Assembly (NCBI RefSeq): GCF_026241895.1
Contig: NZ_JAPJIV010000018.1
Coordinates: 62,001 to 126,000 of the forward strand
Source: Pseudomonas sp. RIT-562
GTDB taxonomy: Bacteria > Pseudomonadota > Gammaproteobacteria > Pseudomonadales > Pseudomonadaceae
DNA length: 64,000 nt
Direction: 5' to 3'
The notes under the pieces are model-generated. The model did not search any database. It was given only the letters and a program-made list of their open reading frames with translations, and had not been told where the DNA came from. Made by a program: the position numbers and the translations under genes. The number at the start of each line of letters is the position of its first letter. The first letter of the stretch is position 1. Below, in pieces: positions 9,788 through 18,325 of this stretch.

Positions 9788-11392
9788 ATGAACCAGAACC
9801 AAAATGCGAGCACTACGGATTTTGATGTGATCATCGTCGGCGGTGGCACCAATGGCCTTTCGGCTGGCTGCTACCTGGGCCTGGAAGGCAAGAAGGTGCT
9901 GGTTCTGGAGGCATTGGACAAGGTCGGCGGGATGGCCTCCTCGGGTTACCTGATACCCGAAGCGCCGCAGCATCTGGTTCATCCCTGTGCCCTGGACATG
10001 ATGTCGATGCGCGTGCATTCCCATGTGCCAGCGGAGCTGGGACTTGATCGACACGGTTTCAAATCGATAGAGCTTGCGCCGGGGTATGTGTACTTGCATC
10101 CGGATGGCCAATCTCTGATCTTCTGGCGCGATCGCGAGAAAACCGCCGCCGAGATCCGCCGGTTCAGCAGCAAGGATGCCGAGGCGTTTCTGCAGTTCAT
10201 GAAAGTCATCGACATGTTCCTCGATATCGCGCTGCCGATGATGCGTGTCGACCCGGCCAAAACAAACCTCGGCGTGAAGCTGAAAATGCTTGGCACCGCC
10301 ATCAAACACAAAGCGCTGAAACCCGAGCTGATGGCGCTGATGACAGGCTCCGCGTTGCAGGCGGCACGTGAGCGCTTCGAGCATCCGGTGACCATTTCCG
10401 CGATGTGTGCACTCACTGGGCTGGCAGGGGATATCAGCGCCGATGGCGGTGGCATCTATTACGCCTTGCTCGGTTTCCTTCATCGTTTTGGCGTGGGCCG
10501 GGTATTGGGTGGCATGCAGCAGTTGAGCAATGCCATGCAGACTCGACTGGAAGAGCTGGGCGGGCAAGTGCTGGTGTCGGCCAGCGTCAGTGAAATCGTT
10601 GCCAGGGACGGTCTGATCAAAGGCGTGAAACTGGCTGATGGTCGTCAGTTCACCGCACGTGCGGTCATTGCCGGCTGCCACCCCAAGCCGGCGTTGGACA
10701 TGGTTACCCGTGGTGAAATCCCTCAACACCTGCTGACCCGTATCGCCATGGCACCTGCTAACGGCAGAGGGTCGGGACCATTGAAGGTGGATGTTGCCCT
10801 GCGTGGGCAGATTTCTTTGCCGCGTTTTGCTGCCATTCGCGGCGATGGCGTGGATTTGCGTAAAACCGTCATGCTGATCGGCACCGAAGAAGCCGTGCTG
10901 GAAAACTTCGCCGCCTGCGCCCGTGGTGAAGTACCGAAGTTGCCCTATATCACCGTGGCCGCACCCAGTGCGGCCGACCCTTCACAAGCGCCAACCGGGC
11001 AGGATGTGTTGTACATCTATCCGCCGGTGATGCCGGTGAATCCCAATGAAGGTTGGGACGCGCTGCGTGAGCGGGTGGCCGACCAGGTGCAGGAACAGCT
11101 GTATGACTACATCGATGGGATCGAGGGGCAGGTGATTGGCCGACATATCGAGGCTGCTCCGGATTTTACTGCGCGCTTGAACACGGTGAATGGCTGCGTG
11201 GTGCATATCGACACCACCTCGATGCGCTCGAGCACCATGCGCCCGGCGTACGGTTTGGGAGGCGATACCTTGCCGGTGGCGGGACTGTATTTAGGGAGTG
11301 CCGGCATTCATCCGGGCGGTGGGGTAAACGGCATGGCCGGGCGGTTGGCGGCCAAGCGGGTGAGCAAGTATTTGCGTAAAAAGGCTGACTGA
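9788..11392 (+). CDS. CrtI-like FAD-dependent oxidoreductase (phytoene desaturase/PYROXD2 group)
   Basis: The product is 534 residues. An N-terminal dinucleotide-binding fold reads VIIVGGGTNGLSAGCYLG, with the acidic end of beta-2 at VLEALDKVGG. The C-terminus carries the FAD-binding end common to CrtI-type enzymes (LYLGSAGIHPGGGVNGMAG). The family desaturates or isomerises isoprenoid chains and rings. Here it may introduce or shift double bonds in a non-aromatic abietane, which would help aromatise ring C; that is inference. ATG 9788 is chosen over an upstream TTG because GGAA at 9777-9780 is correctly spaced. It is the last gene of the left operon and faces the tetR gene. Confidence 0.75.
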   Translation: MNQNQNASTTDFDVIIVGGGTNGLSAGCYLGLEGKKVLVLEALDKVGGMASSGYLIPEAPQHLVHPCALDMMSMRVHSHVPAELGLDRHGFKSIELAPGYVYLHPDGQSLIFWRDREKTAAEIRRFSSKDAEAFLQFMKVIDMFLDIALPMMRVDPAKTNLGVKLKMLGTAIKHKALKPELMALMTGSALQAARERFEHPVTISAMCALTGLAGDISADGGGIYYALLGFLHRFGVGRVLGGMQQLSNAMQTRLEELGGQVLVSASVSEIVARDGLIKGVKLADGRQFTARAVIAGCHPKPALDMVTRGEIPQHLLTRIAMAPANGRGSGPLKVDVALRGQISLPRFAAIRGDGVDLRKTVMLIGTEEAVLENFAACARGEVPKLPYITVAAPSAADPSQAPTGQDVLYIYPPVMPVNPNEGWDALRERVADQVQEQLYDYIDGIEGQVIGRHIEAAPDFTARLNTVNGCVVHIDTTSMRSSTMRPAYGLGGDTLPVAGLYLGSAGIHPGGGVNGMAGRLAAKRVSKYLRKKAD

Positions 11393-11428
11393 AGCGGGTC
11401 GCTGATTCCAAGCCCCTAAGCAACCCCC

Positions 11429-11458
11429 CCCTGTGGGAACAAGCCTGCTTCCACAGGG
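11429..11458. repeat. REP-like palindrome between convergent genes
   Basis: Outer arms CCCTGTGG and CCACAGGG enclose a GAAcAAGC/GCTTcc core, the typical form of short Pseudomonas REP sequences. It lies between the 3' ends of the FAD enzyme and tetR genes and may also act as a bidirectional transcript end. Confidence 0.6.
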
Positions 11459-11491
11459 AAAGCTCATTGGGCGAGAGTGTGTGAACGGTGC

Positions 11492-12157
11492 TTAAACGCC
11501 GTCGACGTTTTTTTCTGCGCCCAGCGAAATACTCGCCAGCACAAAATCCGCCGAGTACTGACGCCAGGTGGCCATGCCTTGCTCCGAGTCCGTATCCAGC
11601 CCGGCAAGTGCCGACATCGAATAGCGGTTGGTGAACCAGCCAGTAGTCACCAGCGAAGCGCTGGCCAACAACAGGCGCGGGTTGATGTCTGCGCGAAAAT
11701 CACCACTGGCCGCACCCCGCAACAAAATCGCGTCGAGCTTGGCGATCAGCTTCGGTGCCATTTCCAGAAAATGGTTGCGAGGTGTTTCGTGGGTGTCATG
11801 GTAGCGAATGCCTTCCAGCGCCAGGCTGCCGAGGAAGGGGTCCAGACGGTACTGGTCAAAAAAATGGTTGAGCACGGCGCGCATCGCCACTGGCGGTGAA
11901 AGCTCTTCGACATTGAGGTTGACCAGCTCGGACATGATGTTGTCCGAAGACTCATCCAGTACCGCTACAAACAGGCCTTCCTTGGAGTTGTAGTAGTGGT
12001 AGACCAGCTGTTTGGTAACGCCGGCTTCCCGGGCAATTTCTTCCACGCGCGCACCGGCCAGGCCTTTTCTGGCGAACTCCACGCGCGCTGCCGCGAGCAG
12101 GCGATTCATCGTATTGCGTTTGCCCTGTTCGCCACCTTCTCCTGCCTTTACCGCCAC
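11492..12157 (-). CDS. TetR family transcriptional regulator
   Basis: The product is 221 residues. An N-terminal helix-turn-helix of TetR type spans about residues 18-62 (ARVEEIAREAGVTKQLVYHYY). The C-terminal ligand domain is helical and of the AcrR/fatty-acid-regulator size. The start is a GTG with GAGGAGGA just upstream. It is divergent from the P450 gene at 12340, and the 182-bp gap between them holds a perfect 11-bp inverted repeat. It most likely represses itself and the P450 operon until a resin acid or its CoA ester binds. The inducer is inferred, not shown. Confidence 0.85.
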   Translation of the reverse strand: MAVKAGEGGEQGKRNTMNRLLAAARVEFARKGLAGARVEEIAREAGVTKQLVYHYYNSKEGLFVAVLDESSDNIMSELVNLNVEELSPPVAMRAVLNHFFDQYRLDPFLGSLALEGIRYHDTHETPRNHFLEMAPKLIAKLDAILLRGAASGDFRADINPRLLLASASLVTTGWFTNRYSMSALAGLDTDSEQGMATWRQYSADFVLASISLGAEKNVDGV

Positions 12158-12219
12158 CTCGTCCTCCTCATGCCAGTTTTGGCCAGGTTATTCACACCTT
12201 GAAGCATTTCCCCGGGGGC

Positions 12220-12246
12220 CTTCGTTTGACCCCAAGTCAAACGAAG
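12220..12246. promoter_or_regulatory. Palindromic operator candidate between tetR and the ditU-like P450 gene
   Basis: Perfect inverted repeat with arms CTTCGTTTGAC (12220-12230) and GTCAAACGAAG (12236-12246) around a 5-nt spacer. Size and location, between two divergent genes one of which is a TetR regulator, fit a TetR operator. A related half-site, ACAAACGAA, recurs at 21346-21354. Confidence 0.7.
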
Positions 12247-12339
12247 CGGACTACCGGCGCAGACACAACCACATACCATGGGTCGGCAGCCGGACAATCT
12301 TGGTGTGCAAGAAGAATAAAAACAAGACAGGAGCTCCTG

Positions 12340-13617
12340 ATGAGCAACGAAAGCGCAGCACTGGACCTGGCAACCGCATACTCCGCTGTGTCGGACATGT
12401 ATCGGGGCACCGACCTGGATATTCACGCGGTGTGCCGCGAGCAACGGCTGAAATCGCCCATCTATGAAGGCGACTTCATCACCCAGTTTGGCGTGCCGAC
12501 GAATGCCGGCACCCAGCAGGGCACTCGCCCGACCTTCGCCTTGTTCAAATACCAGGATGTAATGACTGTCCTGCGCGATGGTGCGACCTATACCAGCGGT
12601 TTTATTGCCGAAGGTCTTGGCGCGTTTTTCGATGGTTTGATCATTCTTGCCATGGACGGTGACGAGCACCGTAAGGTGCGCGCCTTGCTGCAACCGGCCT
12701 TTATGCCGGAGACCGTGAACAAGTGGCGCCCGCAGATCGATCAAGTGATTCGCGAGGAGTACATCCAGCCGATGTTGCCGGCAAAGAAGGCCGACTTGAT
12801 GAAGTTCGGCCTCGAGCTGCCGATTCGCGTCATGTACGCTTTGATGGGCTTCCCCTCGGATGAGCCCTCCAAGTACAAGCAATACGCCGCGTGGGCCTTG
12901 GCCATTGTCGGCGGCAACCAGATTGACCCGAGCAAAATGGTTGAAGCGCGACGTCAGGCCGGCATCGCTGTCAAAGGTCTGTACGACGCGCTTGCCGAGG
13001 TGGTGGTGCAACGTCGTGCCGAGGGCAGCCAGGGCGATGATGTGGTCGGGCGTTTGCTGCGCGCGGAGTACGAAGGGCGCACGCTGGATGACCACGAGGT
13101 GATCACCTTCACTCGCTCGCTTTTGCCAGCCGCGGGCGAAACCACCACGCGCATGTTTGGCTCGGTAATGACTTTGCTCTTGACCACGCCCGGCTTGCTG
13201 GAACGCGTCAAGGCCGACCGCTCATTGATCGGCAAGCTGATGGACGAAACCACGCGCTTTGAACCCGTGGCCACTTTCAAGGTGCGCGAAACCGCCCGGG
13301 AAGTGGAATTTCACGGCGTGAAAATCCCCAAGGGTTCGTTCGTCCAGTGCATGGTGGTGTCCGCCAACCGCGACGAAGATGCGTTTGAAAACCCTGAGGT
13401 ATTCGACATTGATCGCAAGCCAAAACCCTCCTTTGGTTTTGGCTTCGGCCCGCACATGTGTATCGGTCAGTTCGTCGCCAAAGTGGAAATCAGCTGCGCT
13501 GTCAACGCCATCCTCGACCTCTTTCCCAACTTGCGACTCGACCCGAGCCAACCCGTCCCGCAGATCGGCGGAGCGCAATTGCGAGGCGTGTCCACGCTCC
13601 CGGTGATCTGGGACTGA
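12340..13617 (+). CDS. ditU: Cytochrome P450, CYP226-type (DitU-like)
   Basis: The product is 425 residues. The I-helix segment reads LLPAAGETTTR, the ExxR pair is E303/R306, and the haem loop FGFGFGPHMC places the thiolate ligand at Cys374. It is very similar along its whole length to the second P450 at 42024, and the two have identical length. In B. xenovorans LB400 two CYP226 enzymes act in this pathway: DitQ on dehydroabietic acid and DitU on abietic acid. This copy lies outside the core cluster beside its own TetR gene, so the DitU role is assigned by elimination. ATG 12340 follows AGGAG at 12329-12333; the longer upstream reading is unlikely. Confidence 0.8.
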   Translation: MSNESAALDLATAYSAVSDMYRGTDLDIHAVCREQRLKSPIYEGDFITQFGVPTNAGTQQGTRPTFALFKYQDVMTVLRDGATYTSGFIAEGLGAFFDGLIILAMDGDEHRKVRALLQPAFMPETVNKWRPQIDQVIREEYIQPMLPAKKADLMKFGLELPIRVMYALMGFPSDEPSKYKQYAAWALAIVGGNQIDPSKMVEARRQAGIAVKGLYDALAEVVVQRRAEGSQGDDVVGRLLRAEYEGRTLDDHEVITFTRSLLPAAGETTTRMFGSVMTLLLTTPGLLERVKADRSLIGKLMDETTRFEPVATFKVRETAREVEFHGVKIPKGSFVQCMVVSANRDEDAFENPEVFDIDRKPKPSFGFGFGPHMCIGQFVAKVEISCAVNAILDLFPNLRLDPSQPVPQIGGAQLRGVSTLPVIWD

Positions 13618-13668
13618 ATCACGCTGTAATCCCGTTTCCCTGCCTCAACAAAAACAACAGAGGGCATC

Positions 13669-14700
13669 ATGAGAACGTTTAAAACCATTCCAGAACGCGG
13701 TGATTTCGGCTTTCAACAACTGGTTGGGCCGCACAAGGTCACCGGCGCTTCGATGTCAGCCGAACGCGGCTTCTTCGGCCTGCACCTGAGCAAAAGTTCG
13801 CCGTTCGGTTCTGTGCGCGATGAGCAAGGCAACATTTACTCATTCGTACGGTCGCTGATGGCGCCCAATGGCACCCCCAACCCAACCAAGTTCTTCTACC
13901 TGAACAATCACGTCGATAACGTCAACCTGCGCATGGACCACGAAAAAATGGCCCGCCAGGCGCTGACACCACTGCCGGTACACAGCCTGGAAGGCGATGT
14001 CGCACGTTGGGCCAGCCACCCGGGCGAACCCGGCAACTCTTGGGAGATCACCGCCAGCAGCGAACGCCTGACCTGGAAGGAAGAAGGCCTGTTTCACCTC
14101 GAAGGCCGACTGCTTGGCCCAGGTTTGCAGTGGTACCTGCCAGGCGTGGAATGGGGCACCTTTTATGTTTCGCAGTTGTGGGATATCGCCGGTGTCTGCG
14201 AGGGGCGTCCGGTGAAAGGCGCCATGGCGCTGGACCAGTTCTACATGGCCGAAGGCGGCGCCATTCACTTCAAGAAAGACTTGGTGGTGAACAACAACAA
14301 GCATGTGATCTGGTGGTCCTTCGTCACCGTTTATAAAGATGGCACCTGGGATACCGGCTCTTTCATGGTCGGTCACGACCACTTGGGCTACGCCATTTTC
14401 AACAATGAAAAAGGCGAGGTTCGGGTCACCACCGATATCGAAGGAAACACCGAACACAAGGACGGAAGCTACTTCCTCAAATCCGCGAAAATCGTGCTGG
14501 AAGGCAAGGAAGAGTGGGAGTTTTTGCCTGATGAGAAGGGCGAGATGATCGACTTCGTCGGTGGCTTCCCGATCACTGCGCAGCAGGAAGGCCGTTGGCG
14601 TCGGGTTGGCGATACCCGTGAGCCTTCACACTGGCTGGGCTGGGGTGAATCGGACCGGCGTAATGGCTCGGCCCGCAATGTGCCAGGCAAAGACCTGTAA
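13669..14700 (+). CDS. Uncharacterised protein, possible CrtC/AttH-type lipocalin fold
   Basis: The product is 343 residues, soluble, with no signal peptide and many beta-type, Trp/Phe-rich segments. A stretch near residues 160-195 (VEWGTFYVSQLWDIAG, then GRPVKGAMALDQFYM) resembles the central pattern of the CrtC/AttH/DUF7064 group, whose founding member hydrates carotenoids. That similarity is by eye and weak. It sits 51 bp after the P450 gene and 88 bp before the REPIN element, so it probably acts on the same substrate. No catalytic residues can be named with confidence. Confidence 0.4.
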   Translation: MRTFKTIPERGDFGFQQLVGPHKVTGASMSAERGFFGLHLSKSSPFGSVRDEQGNIYSFVRSLMAPNGTPNPTKFFYLNNHVDNVNLRMDHEKMARQALTPLPVHSLEGDVARWASHPGEPGNSWEITASSERLTWKEEGLFHLEGRLLGPGLQWYLPGVEWGTFYVSQLWDIAGVCEGRPVKGAMALDQFYMAEGGAIHFKKDLVVNNNKHVIWWSFVTVYKDGTWDTGSFMVGHDHLGYAIFNNEKGEVRVTTDIEGNTEHKDGSYFLKSAKIVLEGKEEWEFLPDEKGEMIDFVGGFPITAQQEGRWRRVGDTREPSHWLGWGESDRRNGSARNVPGKDL

Positions 14701-14720
14701 ACAGTTGACCGAAACCTTTA

Positions 14721-14813
14721 CCCCTGTAGGAGCTGCCGAAGGCTGCGATCTTTTGACTTTGACTTTTGAAGGCAAGATCAAAAGATCGCAGCCTTCGGCA
14801 GCTCCTACAGGGG
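14721..14813. repeat. REPIN-type long perfect inverted repeat
   Basis: Two perfectly complementary 36-nt arms (14721-14756 and 14778-14813) surround a 21-nt spacer. The outer part holds the core CTGTAGGAGCTGCCGAAGGC common to fluorescens-group REP sequences. It lies in the 166-bp gap between the 13669 gene and the SDR gene and would form a strong hairpin in mRNA, possibly limiting read-through. Confidence 0.85.
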
Positions 14814-14866
14814 AGCGTACGCGTTGTATCAGTAGCCTCCACCAATAACAACAATGAGGAATCACG

Positions 14867-15655
14867 ATGAAATTCCGCGACAAAGTCGTGCTGGTCACCG
14901 GTGCAGGTCGAGGCATGGGTCGCGCCATTGCCCTGGCCTATGCCCGAGAAGGCGCCAAGGTGGTGGTGTCGGCACGCACCGCTCGATACGGTGAAGAAAC
15001 GATCGCACAGATCAAGGCCCTGGGCGCGCAAGCCTGCCTGGTCGGTGGCGACATCGCCGACCGCGAGGCGATCAAGTCAATGGTGCAAGATGGTGTAGAG
15101 CACTTTGGTGGCCTGGACATCGTGGTGCATTGCGCTGCCGATACCAGTCACGGGCTGATCGCCGAAATGGCCGATGATACGTTTGATCACATCGTTCGCA
15201 GCAATATTCAATCGTTGTTCTGGTTGGCCAAGGACTGCGCACCTTATCTGTCGAAAGCAGCCGACAAAGGCCGGCTGATTTTCATCTCGTCCGGCGAAGC
15301 CAACCGCAAATACACCCCTCGCCTGATTGCCTATGGTTCCAGCAAAGCCTTCATGAATGCCTTCGCCCGCGGCCTGGCGGTGGAATTCGGTGCCATGAAT
15401 ATTCTGGTCAACGTCGTCGAGCCCGGACTGATCGGCACTGATCACATGCTCGAAACCCTGGGCAATGAACTGCCGCATAAACTCGCTGCACATTTCCCGG
15501 TAGGGCGTCTGGGCGAGTCCGCCGACATTGCCAACGCCGTGCTGTTTCTGACCTCCAACGAGGCTTCCTATATCACTGGCACTTCGCTGCTGGTGGATGG
15601 CGGCGCCACCATGATCGCGCTGCCCAAGGTCGAAGAAATCCTCAAGGGCCATTAA
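14867..15655 (+). CDS. Short-chain dehydrogenase/reductase (SDR)
   Basis: The product is 262 residues. The cofactor motif reads VTGAGRGMGRAIA near residue 12. The beta-2 end VVVSART lacks Asp and has Arg, which suggests NADP(H). The catalytic Ser/Tyr/Lys set appears as SSGEANRK then AYGSSKAF near residue 155. The C-terminal ITGTSLLVDGGA is standard. It probably oxidises or reduces a ring hydroxyl or ketone, for example a 7-hydroxyl made by the upstream P450; that pairing is inference from order. GAGGA precedes the ATG. Confidence 0.85.
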   Translation: MKFRDKVVLVTGAGRGMGRAIALAYAREGAKVVVSARTARYGEETIAQIKALGAQACLVGGDIADREAIKSMVQDGVEHFGGLDIVVHCAADTSHGLIAEMADDTFDHIVRSNIQSLFWLAKDCAPYLSKAADKGRLIFISSGEANRKYTPRLIAYGSSKAFMNAFARGLAVEFGAMNILVNVVEPGLIGTDHMLETLGNELPHKLAAHFPVGRLGESADIANAVLFLTSNEASYITGTSLLVDGGATMIALPKVEEILKGH

Positions 15656-15687
15656 TCAACCCGCACGTCCGCGATGGGAGTCAGGTC

Positions 15688-16989
15688 ATGACATCGGATA
15701 CACGCAGTAGCAACACCACGGCCCACGCCGGCAATGATTTTTCCGAGTTCAAGCGCGGCTGGCGCGTGGTTGTCCTGGGCCTGTTTGGCATCTGCACCAG
15801 TATTACCGCTGCGTTGCTGTACGCCTTCGGCACCCTGGTGATTCCGCTGGAACAGGCGTTCGGCTGGAGCCGGGGCGACTTGCAGGCCTCCATCACCTTT
15901 CTGTTCGCCGGTGTGGCGATTTCCACGCAACTGGTCGGCTGGCTGTACCGTCGGTTCGGGCTGCGCCGGGTAGCGATTGTTTCGATCGTGCTGCAGATCG
16001 TCGGTTACTTTGCGATCACGCGGATTGAGGGTTCGATCGGCTGGTTGTACCTGGCGTTTTTCAGCATGCCGATCATTTGTGCCGGAACCATTGCGATCAC
16101 CTGGACGCAACTGGTCAACCTCTGGTTCGAGCGTAACCGTGGTTTGGCGCTGGCCGTGATTCTGTGTGGCACCGGGCTGATGGCGATGATTCTGCCACCG
16201 CTGTTGTCGCGGCTGATTGCCGCCTACGGTTGGCAAGCCGGGTTTATTGCGCTGGGGGCGATGCCTTTGTTGTTTACGTTGCCCTTGTCATTGATGTGGC
16301 TGCGCATGCCGGCGCTGCTCACCAGTCCTGACGCGACAACGCAGAAGGAACTTCCGGAGCTGTCCGGCATGTCCTTCAAACAAGCAGTGCGCTCAGGGAT
16401 GTACTGGGGCTTTAACGTTGCATTGATATTGTCGGTGTCGTTGACCGTCGGCATGGTCACCAACATGGTGCCGATGCTGCAAAGCAAGGGCCTGAGTGCG
16501 CAGCAAGCCAGTCAGATCTTCAGTACCTTTGGTATTTCCATCATCGGCGGGCGCTTGTTGGTGGGTTATCTGCTGGACCGCTATTCACCTTCAGTAGTGG
16601 CCGCCGTGAGCCTGGCGCTACCCGCATTGGGCTGCGCGATCTTTCTCTTTGGCGGGGCGCAAAACACACCGTTGCTGGTGCTGGCGACCCTGTGCATCGG
16701 CGCCAGTGCCGGAGCTGAGTTCGATCTGGCGGCATTCCTGATGGCGCGCTATTTCGGCTTGAAAGACTACGCGCGGATATTTGGTCTGCACCTGTGCCTG
16801 ATCACCATTGTCTCCGGTCTGGTACCCATGCTGTTCGGCCATCTCTATGACCTGTACGGCAGCTATTCCGCTGTGCTGGTGTGCTGTTTCTGCTGCGCCA
16901 TTGTCGGCCCGACCATTCTGCTGTGGTTGAGAATGGAGCCAAAATTCCTCGCCCGTCAGCAAAACCTCCAGCTACGACCACATGCCTGA
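15688..16989 (+). CDS. MFS transporter (monocarboxylate-type)
   Basis: The product is 433 residues with twelve hydrophobic segments between about residues 25 and 420. A hydrophilic N-terminal tail of about 25 residues precedes the first helix. It resembles the oxalate/formate and monocarboxylate branch of MFS, and is a clear paralogue of the MFS protein at 19930; both share an ALLYxFGTLVxPL first-helix signature and an ITWTQLVNLWFERNRGLALA-like loop. It is probably an uptake carrier for a resin acid or pathway intermediate. It lies 32 bp after the SDR gene and 23 bp before the NTF2-fold gene. Confidence 0.85.
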   Translation: MTSDTRSSNTTAHAGNDFSEFKRGWRVVVLGLFGICTSITAALLYAFGTLVIPLEQAFGWSRGDLQASITFLFAGVAISTQLVGWLYRRFGLRRVAIVSIVLQIVGYFAITRIEGSIGWLYLAFFSMPIICAGTIAITWTQLVNLWFERNRGLALAVILCGTGLMAMILPPLLSRLIAAYGWQAGFIALGAMPLLFTLPLSLMWLRMPALLTSPDATTQKELPELSGMSFKQAVRSGMYWGFNVALILSVSLTVGMVTNMVPMLQSKGLSAQQASQIFSTFGISIIGGRLLVGYLLDRYSPSVVAAVSLALPALGCAIFLFGGAQNTPLLVLATLCIGASAGAEFDLAAFLMARYFGLKDYARIFGLHLCLITIVSGLVPMLFGHLYDLYGSYSAVLVCCFCCAIVGPTILLWLRMEPKFLARQQNLQLRPHA

Positions 16990-17012
16990 ACCCACTTGAG
17001 GATGAACGTGAA

Positions 17013-17363
17013 ATGAGCATGGACAAACACACCATCGAGCACTTTCTGCACGGGCAGATCGACTGCTGGAACCGGGGCGACAAAGACGGCTTTTTCGCTC
17101 ACTACCGCAGCGTCTCGGCCAACGGCTTGAGTATCGAATACGTCGGCAAGCCCCAGGCCGATGCCTGGCAGGTACTGGAAGGCATGTGGGCGCAGCAGCA
17201 ACCGAAGATTCGCGTTGAAGTGCGCCAGTGCATCGTCAATGGCAATGAAGCGGCGTGCCATCACCTGAACGCCTTTCGCGAGCAGGAAGGCGGTATCGAG
17301 ACGATCGAGTTGTATCGGTTTGAAGAAGGAAAGTTGTCCGTACGTTACTTCATCAACCAGTAA
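17013..17363 (+). CDS. NTF2-fold (SnoaL/ketosteroid-isomerase-like) protein
   Basis: The product is 116 residues, typical of single-domain NTF2-like proteins. An N-terminal helix (HTIEHFLHGQIDCWNRGDKDG) and four or five beta strands end in IELYRFEEGKLSVRYFI. Members act as isomerases, hydratases or small-ligand binders. In a tricyclic-terpenoid cluster an isomerase or dehydratase role is attractive but unproven. The in-frame reading extends far upstream into the MFS gene; ATG 17013 is chosen because it follows GAGG (16998-17001) and gives a normal family length. Confidence 0.65.
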   Translation: MSMDKHTIEHFLHGQIDCWNRGDKDGFFAHYRSVSANGLSIEYVGKPQADAWQVLEGMWAQQQPKIRVEVRQCIVNGNEAACHHLNAFREQEGGIETIELYRFEEGKLSVRYFINQ

Positions 17364-17368
17364 TCGTT

Positions 17369-17398
17369 GCGCACAGCCTTGTCAGAAAGGCTGTGCGC
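17369..17398. terminator. Bidirectional hairpin between convergent operons
   Basis: Arms GCGCACAGCCTT (17369-17380) and AAGGCTGTGCGC (17387-17398) are perfectly complementary around a 6-nt loop. It sits exactly between the plus-strand NTF2-fold gene and the minus-strand SDR gene. No long T-run follows on either strand. Confidence 0.65.
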
Positions 17399-17406
17399 GT
17401 CGTCGC

Positions 17407-18240
17407 CTAGACGCCATCGGTGGAATGGGACAGCTGCTGCCATTGCTCGATTTCCGCGAGCATCCTGTTGAGCTTGTCGCTGACCTGCTGATAAGCGTCT
17501 GAACCCGCCAGGTAACGCAACGGTGGATGTTCGCTGTTGGCCAGGAGCACCAGCGCATCGCCCAGTTTAGCCGGGTTGCCGGTTTGCTGATGGTTGTAGG
17601 CGGCCGAAGCGCCTTTGACCTTGGCGGTGAATGCAGCGTAATCCTCCAACCCGCGTGTACCGAAGACCGCGGAGCTGGGGTCGAGAAAGTCGGTACGGAA
17701 AACCCCGGGCTCCACCAGCGTGACCTTGATCCCGAACTGCGCCACTTCCTGGGCCAGGGATTCGGAAAAACCTTCCACAGCAAATTTAGACGCGCAGTAC
17801 AGCGCCGCACCACCCATCCCGACCATGCCACCCATTGAAGACACGTTGAACACCCGGCCACTGCGTTGCTGACGCATGACAGGCAGCACGGCGCGGCAGA
17901 CGTTGAACACACCGAACACATTGGTCGCGAACTGCTGGTCGGCGTCGCTGGCGAAATTGTCTTCAAACGGCGCCAGTTGTCCATAACCGGCGTTGTTGAC
18001 CAGCACATCGATTCGGCCAAAACGCGCCACGGCAGTTTCTACGGCAGCCAGTGCCTGGGCTTCGTCGGTCACATCCAGGGCCACTGCCAGCACGCGTTCG
18101 CCGTACTCGGCAAAGACAATTTCCAGCGGTTCGATACGCCGGGCGCTGACCACCACGCTGTCACCATCAGCCAATGCGGCTTTGGCAATGGCAGCACCCA
18201 AGCCTCGGGCCGCACCGGTAATAAACCAGACTTTGTTCAT
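17407..18240 (-). CDS. Short-chain dehydrogenase/reductase (SDR)
   Basis: The product is 277 residues. The cofactor loop reads FITGAARGLGAAIA; the beta-2 end VVVSARRI suggests NADP(H). NNAG is present, and the active-site Tyr-x3-Lys is in ALYCASKFAVEGFS. It resembles the SDR subgroup often annotated as oxidoreductase or NADP-dependent ketoreductase. It is the last gene of the minus-strand run from the MFS gene at 21192, 85 bp after the reductase gene. The start at 18240 matches the family N-terminus and trims eight residues from the longest reading. Confidence 0.8.
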   Translation of the reverse strand: MNKVWFITGAARGLGAAIAKAALADGDSVVVSARRIEPLEIVFAEYGERVLAVALDVTDEAQALAAVETAVARFGRIDVLVNNAGYGQLAPFEDNFASDADQQFATNVFGVFNVCRAVLPVMRQQRSGRVFNVSSMGGMVGMGGAALYCASKFAVEGFSESLAQEVAQFGIKVTLVEPGVFRTDFLDPSSAVFGTRGLEDYAAFTAKVKGASAAYNHQQTGNPAKLGDALVLLANSEHPPLRYLAGSDAYQQVSDKLNRMLAEIEQWQQLSHSTDGV

Positions 18241-18325
18241 TGCATCGCTCCAGTCGTTGTGCAAAAAAATGCCGCGTCAGCTTTAAGGCGGGCGCGGCAG
18301 CGGGTGTGAAAGATCAGTACGACGT

